Source: Saprospiraceae bacterium (lineage in GTDB: Bacteria; Bacteroidota; Bacteroidia; Chitinophagales; Saprospiraceae). Taken from it: a DNA stretch of 9,261 nt. Where the stretch lies: contig JALVEF010000348.1 of NCBI GenBank assembly GCA_027031185.1, positions 1 to 9,261 of the forward strand, read 5' to 3'. Every line of letters starts with the position of its first letter. Position 1 is the stretch's first letter. The position numbers and the translations under genes were made by a program. The notes beneath the pieces are model-generated. The model was not told where the DNA came from, ran no database searches, and worked only from the letters and a program-made list of their open reading frames with translations. Shown one piece after another: positions 5,387 through 9,261 of this stretch.

Positions 5387-7387
5387 ATGCAGGTACACAG
5401 GGATATAGCACACTTGCCGGCCTTTCGCCGGGCCGTGTTGACGGTTGGATCGTTTGACGGTGTGCATCGCGGGCACCGGGCCATACTCCGCCGTCTGAAA
5501 GCGGCCGCCGGATACTATAAAGGGGAATCGGTGGTGATAAGCTTTACGCCACACCCCCGGCAGGTGCTGACGGGTGAGCAAGTGGGATTGCTGCACAGCG
5601 AAGATGAAAAAATCGAAAGTCTGGCTTCGCTCGGTGTGGATCATCTGGTGCTGGTACCGTTTGATAAGTCTTTTGCAGAACAGCCGGCGGAAGCGTATGT
5701 GCGGTACTTTTTGCTGGCGCGGTTCCGGCCGCGTGCCATCGTGCTGGGTTTTGACCATCGGTTTGGGGCCGGGCGGCGGGGAGATATCGCGCTGCTGCGT
5801 GCGATCGCGGGCCCCGCGGGTGTGGAAGTGATCGAGATACCGGCGCATCAAGTGGCCTCCGTCAAGATCTCCTCGACGCAAATCCGCCGGGCACTGGCGG
5901 CCGGAGATGTGCGAACGGCCAATGAACTGCTGTGTGCACCTTATCGCCTGCGCGGCACGGTGGTAGCCGGCAACCGGCTGGGCCGGCAGATCGGCTTTCC
6001 AACGGCCAATATCCGTTCGGATGACCCGGACAAAATCATACCGGCAGACGGTGTCTATGTGGTGCGGGTGTATATCGGCGGACAAAGCTACGGAGGAATG
6101 TTGCATATCGGCAACAGACCGACGCTGCCATCCGTTGAAAGGCGTATCGAAGTACATGTCTTTGATTTTGAAGGGGATTTGTACGGCCGGACGATCACCG
6201 TCGAATGGGTGGACCGCATCAGGGACAATCGCCAATTTGATGATCTGGCCAAACTGTCCGCCCAGCTCGAACAGGATAAACAAGCAGCTTTGGAGCGTCT
6301 CAACGCCAAATCTATGACTGCCAGCGTGGTGATACTCAACTACAACGGCAAGCGCCATCTGGAAAACTATCTGCCATCGGTCTTGGCCTATACACCGGAT
6401 GATGTCCGCATCATTGTGGCCGACAATGCTTCTACGGATGATTCTTTGAGCTTTTTGGAGGATATGCAGCGGCAGCATCCGCGGATAGAGGTCATTCGCT
6501 TGCCGCGCAACTACGGTTTCGCCGGCGGCTACAACGAGGCGCTCAAACAAGTGCACTCGGATATCTACATCTTGCTGAACTCGGATGTGCGGGTGACCAA
6601 GGACTGGACGGTGCCGCTGCTGGATGCGATGTGCGATCCGGATTTGAGTGTGTGCCAACCGAAAATCAAGTCAGACCTGGAGCCGGAGCGGTTTGAGTAT
6701 GCAGGGGCTTCGGGCGGGTATCTGGACTTTTTGGGGTATCCGTTTTGCCGGGGACGAATATTTGGCATTACGGAAGATGATCACGGCCAATATGATGATG
6801 AGGTAGAAATATTTTGGGCGACAGGTGCGGCGATGGTGATCCGGTCGGAGTTATTTTGGTCCTTCAAAGGCTTTGACGAGACGTTTTTTGCACACAGCGA
6901 GGAGATAGACCTGTGCTGGCAGATGCGGCGGGCAGGCTACAAGATCAAGGTGATACCGGCTTCGACGGTGTATCATCTGGGCGGCGGGACGCTGTCGTAC
7001 AATACGCCGGGAAAAGTGTATTTGAATTTTCGGAACAATCTGAAGATGCTCGTCAAGAATGACCGGGCGCGCAATCTGGCGTGGAAACTGCCGGTGCGGC
7101 TGGTGATGGACGGTCTGGCGGCGTTTTTGTTTTTGGTGCAAGGGCAGTTCCGGTTGATCTACTCCGTGCTGCGTGCCCATCTGGCCTTTTATGCGTGTCT
7201 GCCACAGCTGGTGCGGCGGCGTCGGGCGATCCGGTTGATCTTGCAGGAACTACCGAAGGAGCGCGTCAAGTCTCCGGCCGGCATCTATCCGCATTCGATT
7301 GTGTGGCAGTACTTTGTGGCGAAGCGCCGCAAGTTTTCCGAATTGAAGGGCACACGGCTCAACGGGGGGCGGCCATTGCCTTTTTGA
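5387..7387 (+). CDS. ribF: RibF (riboflavin kinase/FAD synthetase) fused in frame to a GT2 glycosyltransferase
   Basis: A single open frame of 666 codons encodes two complete proteins with no stop between them. Residues 1-309 are RibF, which phosphorylates riboflavin to FMN and adenylates FMN to FAD in the cytoplasm. The FMN adenylyltransferase domain shows GSFDGVHRGH (21-30), FTPHP (about 53-57), GFDHRFG and SSTQIRRAL. The flavokinase domain shows the GFPTAN motif (about 203-208), then GVYVVRV, IGNRPT and VEWVDRIRD. Its end, near QDKQAALERL, is where RibF proteins normally stop (about 305-315 residues). Residues 310-666 are a family-2 glycosyltransferase beginning MTASVVILNYNG. The start MQVHRD..LPAF matches RibF N-termini and follows a promoter. 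The fusion may be real, or may reflect a lost stop codon or a one-base error at the junction, where TGA overlaps the second ATG in another frame. Confidence 0.9.
   Translation: MQVHRDIAHLPAFRRAVLTVGSFDGVHRGHRAILRRLKAAAGYYKGESVVISFTPHPRQVLTGEQVGLLHSEDEKIESLASLGVDHLVLVPFDKSFAEQPAEAYVRYFLLARFRPRAIVLGFDHRFGAGRRGDIALLRAIAGPAGVEVIEIPAHQVASVKISSTQIRRALAAGDVRTANELLCAPYRLRGTVVAGNRLGRQIGFPTANIRSDDPDKIIPADGVYVVRVYIGGQSYGGMLHIGNRPTLPSVERRIEVHVFDFEGDLYGRTITVEWVDRIRDNRQFDDLAKLSAQLEQDKQAALERLNAKSMTASVVILNYNGKRHLENYLPSVLAYTPDDVRIIVADNASTDDSLSFLEDMQRQHPRIEVIRLPRNYGFAGGYNEALKQVHSDIYILLNSDVRVTKDWTVPLLDAMCDPDLSVCQPKIKSDLEPERFEYAGASGGYLDFLGYPFCRGRIFGITEDDHGQYDDEVEIFWATGAAMVIRSELFWSFKGFDETFFAHSEEIDLCWQMRRAGYKIKVIPASTVYHLGGGTLSYNTPGKVYLNFRNNLKMLVKNDRARNLAWKLPVRLVMDGLAAFLFLVQGQFRLIYSVLRAHLAFYACLPQLVRRRRAIRLILQELPKERVKSPAGIYPHSIVWQYFVAKRRKFSELKGTRLNGGRPLPF
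6314..7387 (+). CDS. GT2 glycosyltransferase module, with a possible independent start
   Basis: From the internal ATG at 6314 this is a complete 357-residue family-2 (GT-A fold) glycosyltransferase, resembling rhamnosyl-type transferases of surface polysaccharide synthesis. It shows the nucleotide-sugar region VVILNYNG at the N-terminus, VADNASTDDS (about 36-45), the metal-binding-type NSDV (about 88-91), WATGAAMVIR (about 169-178) and the acceptor-side HSEEIDLCW (about 193-201). A hydrophobic stretch at about 264-297 (FLFLVQGQFRLIYSVL and following) suggests membrane association. The donor sugar cannot be read from the sequence. It could be translated on its own from ATG 6314, though no good Shine-Dalgarno precedes it; GGAG lies about 17 bases upstream. 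As read, it is continuous with RibF. Its last 29 bp overlap the convergent GT4 gene. Confidence 0.6.
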   Translation: MTASVVILNYNGKRHLENYLPSVLAYTPDDVRIIVADNASTDDSLSFLEDMQRQHPRIEVIRLPRNYGFAGGYNEALKQVHSDIYILLNSDVRVTKDWTVPLLDAMCDPDLSVCQPKIKSDLEPERFEYAGASGGYLDFLGYPFCRGRIFGITEDDHGQYDDEVEIFWATGAAMVIRSELFWSFKGFDETFFAHSEEIDLCWQMRRAGYKIKVIPASTVYHLGGGTLSYNTPGKVYLNFRNNLKMLVKNDRARNLAWKLPVRLVMDGLAAFLFLVQGQFRLIYSVLRAHLAFYACLPQLVRRRRAIRLILQELPKERVKSPAGIYPHSIVWQYFVAKRRKFSELKGTRLNGGRPLPF

Positions 7388-8474
7388 CGATGGCGATGAG
7401 TTTTTGGCTTTCGCGCTCCCAGTGGAATAGATGACGTTTGCGCCGCGCTGCGGCGGCAAGGTTTCGGTAGCGGGTGTCGTCGTGCAGCAGTGCGTTGATC
7501 GTGTCGGCGAGCGCGTGCGGCGACAGGTCTTGGATGGTGATGCCCATGGGGTGTTGTGATAGTATGCGGCGGTATTCCGGAAAGTCGGGGTTGAGCGATG
7601 GAATGCCGGCCATCATGTAGTCAAAGAATTTGTTGGCCAGGGAGTAGTAATAGCTTTGACCGGTGGGCTCTAAAAGATTGATGCCAAGCCAGCTGTGGGC
7701 AGTGATTTCATGAAGTTTTTCAGGCAGAACAGGGCCGGCAAACCGGACTTTGTTTTCGAGGCGGAGCCGGGCAGTGAGCGCTTTGAGCCGGTCTTCGATG
7801 TCACCCGTTCCGACGATCAGGAGTTGGGCATCGTGGATATACTGCATGGCGCGGATGGCGTGTTCGAGGCCGCGTCCTTTGTTGAGTGCGCCCTGATAAA
7901 TGATGCGTTTGGGGGTTGGGCCCTGGGTGTCGGGCAAGGGGCGCAGGAATGGGACGTTGCGGATAGTGTGGAAGGGCCGGCCGTAGCGTTTGGACAGAAT
8001 TTGGGCCAGGGAGTCAGAGACGGTGATGGCTGCCTGTGCTTTCGGGATGTAGCGGCGGGCGATGACCTCCCAAAACGACCGGACGAAGGGACGTCCCTGT
8101 AACTCCGGCACTTGGGTAAAGTATTCGTGGGCGTCAAAGATCAGGCGAATACGCCTGCGCCGCCGGGTGGCGTCGGCGCAGGCCCACAAGCTGTCCAGGT
8201 CCACGGCATAGACGAGGTCGGGGCTTTGGTCGAGAAGAAATTGCCGGAGCTTGCGGTTGAAGTTGATGTAAAAACGCTTGCCACGCACGGGCTTGACATC
8301 GAGGCGGACTTGTCTGAACGGGCGCCTGGGCAGTGGCGGGCTGTCAGGTTTTTGTCGCCCGGCGAGTGTGACGTGGTATCCGGCTTGTGTGAGCGAAGTG
8401 GCGACGCGGATCATGCGTTGGTCGTACGCCGGGTCGGATGTCATGGCGCAGATGATATGTGGCGCATCAGACAT
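7359..8474 (-). CDS. Family-4 glycosyltransferase
   Basis: This complete 371-residue GT-B-fold (GT4-type) retaining glycosyltransferase would transfer a sugar from an activated donor to a cell-surface glycan or lipid carrier. The N-terminal acceptor domain opens IICAMTSDPAYDQRM and includes DLVYAVDLDSL (86-96) and FDAHEY (113-118). The C-terminal donor domain contains IYQGALNKGRGL (192-203), VGTGDIEDRL (221-230) and the EX7E-like region LEPTGQSYYYSLANKFFDY (268-286), followed by MMAGIP and PDFPEYR. There is no signal peptide. An arginine-rich RRRRRIR patch lies at 104-110. The start at 8474 is favoured because it overlaps the upstream recQ stop codon by 8 bp (ATGTCTGA), consistent with translational coupling; an in-frame ATG 10 codons later is an alternative. 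The 3' end overlaps the convergent GT2 gene by 29 bp. The exact donor and product are unknown. Confidence 0.92.
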   Translation of the reverse strand: MSDAPHIICAMTSDPAYDQRMIRVATSLTQAGYHVTLAGRQKPDSPPLPRRPFRQVRLDVKPVRGKRFYINFNRKLRQFLLDQSPDLVYAVDLDSLWACADATRRRRRIRLIFDAHEYFTQVPELQGRPFVRSFWEVIARRYIPKAQAAITVSDSLAQILSKRYGRPFHTIRNVPFLRPLPDTQGPTPKRIIYQGALNKGRGLEHAIRAMQYIHDAQLLIVGTGDIEDRLKALTARLRLENKVRFAGPVLPEKLHEITAHSWLGINLLEPTGQSYYYSLANKFFDYMMAGIPSLNPDFPEYRRILSQHPMGITIQDLSPHALADTINALLHDDTRYRNLAAAARRKRHLFHWERESQKLIAIVKKAMAAPR

Positions 8475-9261
8475 TGGACAGGACTTTGAACCCGGATGCC
8501 GTTTCTTTCAGTGTGCTTTCGTTGACCAGGTGGGTCAATACGGCGGCGATTTTGGTGTATTCAAAATGGGGGAGGGCGGCGAAGATGTCGCGCCGGTCGA
8601 GTCGTTGTTTTTTGAGCAAGGCAATGATTTGGGTTCTTATTTCCCGGAATTCATCGGGGGCCGGATCTTGCCGATGGTGCCTGCCGAGACAGATGTCGCA
8701 AATGCCGCAAGGCGGGGTATCGTCATCACCAAAGTAGCGGTTTAGGAATATGCTCCTGCATTCCCGGCTGTCCACGTATTGTAAAGCAAATTTTACGCGG
8801 CGGATGTAGCGCTCCTTGCGCAGCTTATAGGCCTTGGTATCAATGGTGAGATTGTCCGGATGGATGCGCTCGCGCAGAAAGGAAAGTCTCGGCAGCTCGG
8901 TTTGGGGGCGGTAATCAATGAGACCGAGTTTGTGGAGGTATCTCATTTTTTGCTGTAGTTCTTTGAGCTCCATGCGGAGGTCGTAGGCGAGGGCGGACTC
9001 ACGCAATTGGACGTAGTCGTCGAAGGCCATGCCCTGGACTTCGCGGAGCAAGGCACGCGCGAACTGCTCGGCGTGGGGATGCTCGACGATGAAGCGATAG
9101 ATGTCCGACTGACCGACTTTGAATTTGACGGAGGCGGGCAGGTAGTAGCTGTCGGTGATGTGGATCCATCCTTCCTGTTGGAGGATTTTGATAGCGTAGT
9201 GGGCTTTGAGGGGATGAAGATTGTAAGCGCCGGTGAAGCGGGCGAGGTCAAACTCAAAGGC
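8467..9261 (-). CDS. recQ: ATP-dependent DNA helicase RecQ, C-terminal part (runs off the window)
   Basis: The frame is open from its stop at 8467 to the window edge, giving 264 residues; the helicase motor domains lie outside. RecQ unwinds DNA from 3' to 5' in recombination and replication-fork repair. The visible part begins with a Bacteroidota-style segment, FDLARFTGAYNLHPLKAH..IKILQQEGW, then FKVGQSDIYRFIVEHP. The RQC zinc-binding site follows, with four cysteines at visible residues 168, 185, 188 and 191. Its C-x16-C-x2-C-x2-C spacing equals that of E. coli RecQ. Only about 70 residues follow the zinc site, with a helical segment resembling a winged helix (EIRTQIIALLKKQRL..). There is no HRDC domain, so this is a short-form RecQ. 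An in-frame TTG at 9051 is only an internal codon, not a start. The gene overlaps the downstream GT4 by 8 bp, implying one operon. Confidence 0.9.
   Translation of the reverse strand, partial: AFEFDLARFTGAYNLHPLKAHYAIKILQQEGWIHITDSYYLPASVKFKVGQSDIYRFIVEHPHAEQFARALLREVQGMAFDDYVQLRESALAYDLRMELKELQQKMRYLHKLGLIDYRPQTELPRLSFLRERIHPDNLTIDTKAYKLRKERYIRRVKFALQYVDSRECRSIFLNRYFGDDDTPPCGICDICLGRHHRQDPAPDEFREIRTQIIALLKKQRLDRRDIFAALPHFEYTKIAAVLTHLVNESTLKETASGFKVLSNV

Noticed and set aside
5123..6658. Open frame extending mrp upstream to give an 868-residue protein
   Set aside because: The added 512 codons are antisense to ribF/GT2 and cross the 104-bp element. The sequence has no Mrp or other family character, and MDRNQILHAISKIKDP is a normal Mrp start.

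Overview
The window most likely comes from a Bacteroidota chromosome of moderate to high GC, possibly near the Saprospiraceae or Chitinophagia, although the family-level placement is a guess. Four things point there: an Mrp/ApbC ATPase with the 'ENMSWFTPKELP' segment in place of the usual CxxC; a short RecQ without an HRDC domain; a RibF beginning MQVHRD..LPAF; and TAnnTTTG-type -7 promoter boxes placed just before start codons.

Layout. Positions 1-128 hold a probable intrinsic terminator for the gene to its right. A complete SMC chromosome-condensation ATPase lies on the minus strand at 129-3689. The 362-bp gap 3690-4051 is full of structure: an smc -7 box, a 104-bp palindrome-ended element, and a 12.9-copy tandem array of a 16-bp unit that runs to 2 bp from the mrp stop codon. 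A complete mrp follows on the minus strand (4052-5122). The divergent mrp/ribF gap (5123-5386) carries a second 104-bp copy of the same element and a recognisable ribF promoter. On the plus strand, one uninterrupted frame (5387-7387) encodes a complete RibF (riboflavin kinase/FMN adenylyltransferase) joined directly to a complete family-2 glycosyltransferase. It collides tail to tail, with a 29-bp overlap, with a minus-strand family-4 glycosyltransferase (7359-8474). That gene follows the C-terminal part of a RecQ helicase (8467 to the window end) with an 8-bp overlap.

Functionally these are mostly housekeeping genes: chromosome segregation, Fe-S cluster handling, flavin cofactor synthesis and DNA repair, with two glycosyltransferases probably acting on cell-surface polysaccharide. 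They do not form one pathway. I see no defence system, transposase, CRISPR array, tRNA or rRNA. The unusual content is the paired 104-bp palindromic elements bracketing mrp, the 16-bp (8+8) minisatellite fused to one of them, and the RibF-glycosyltransferase fusion.
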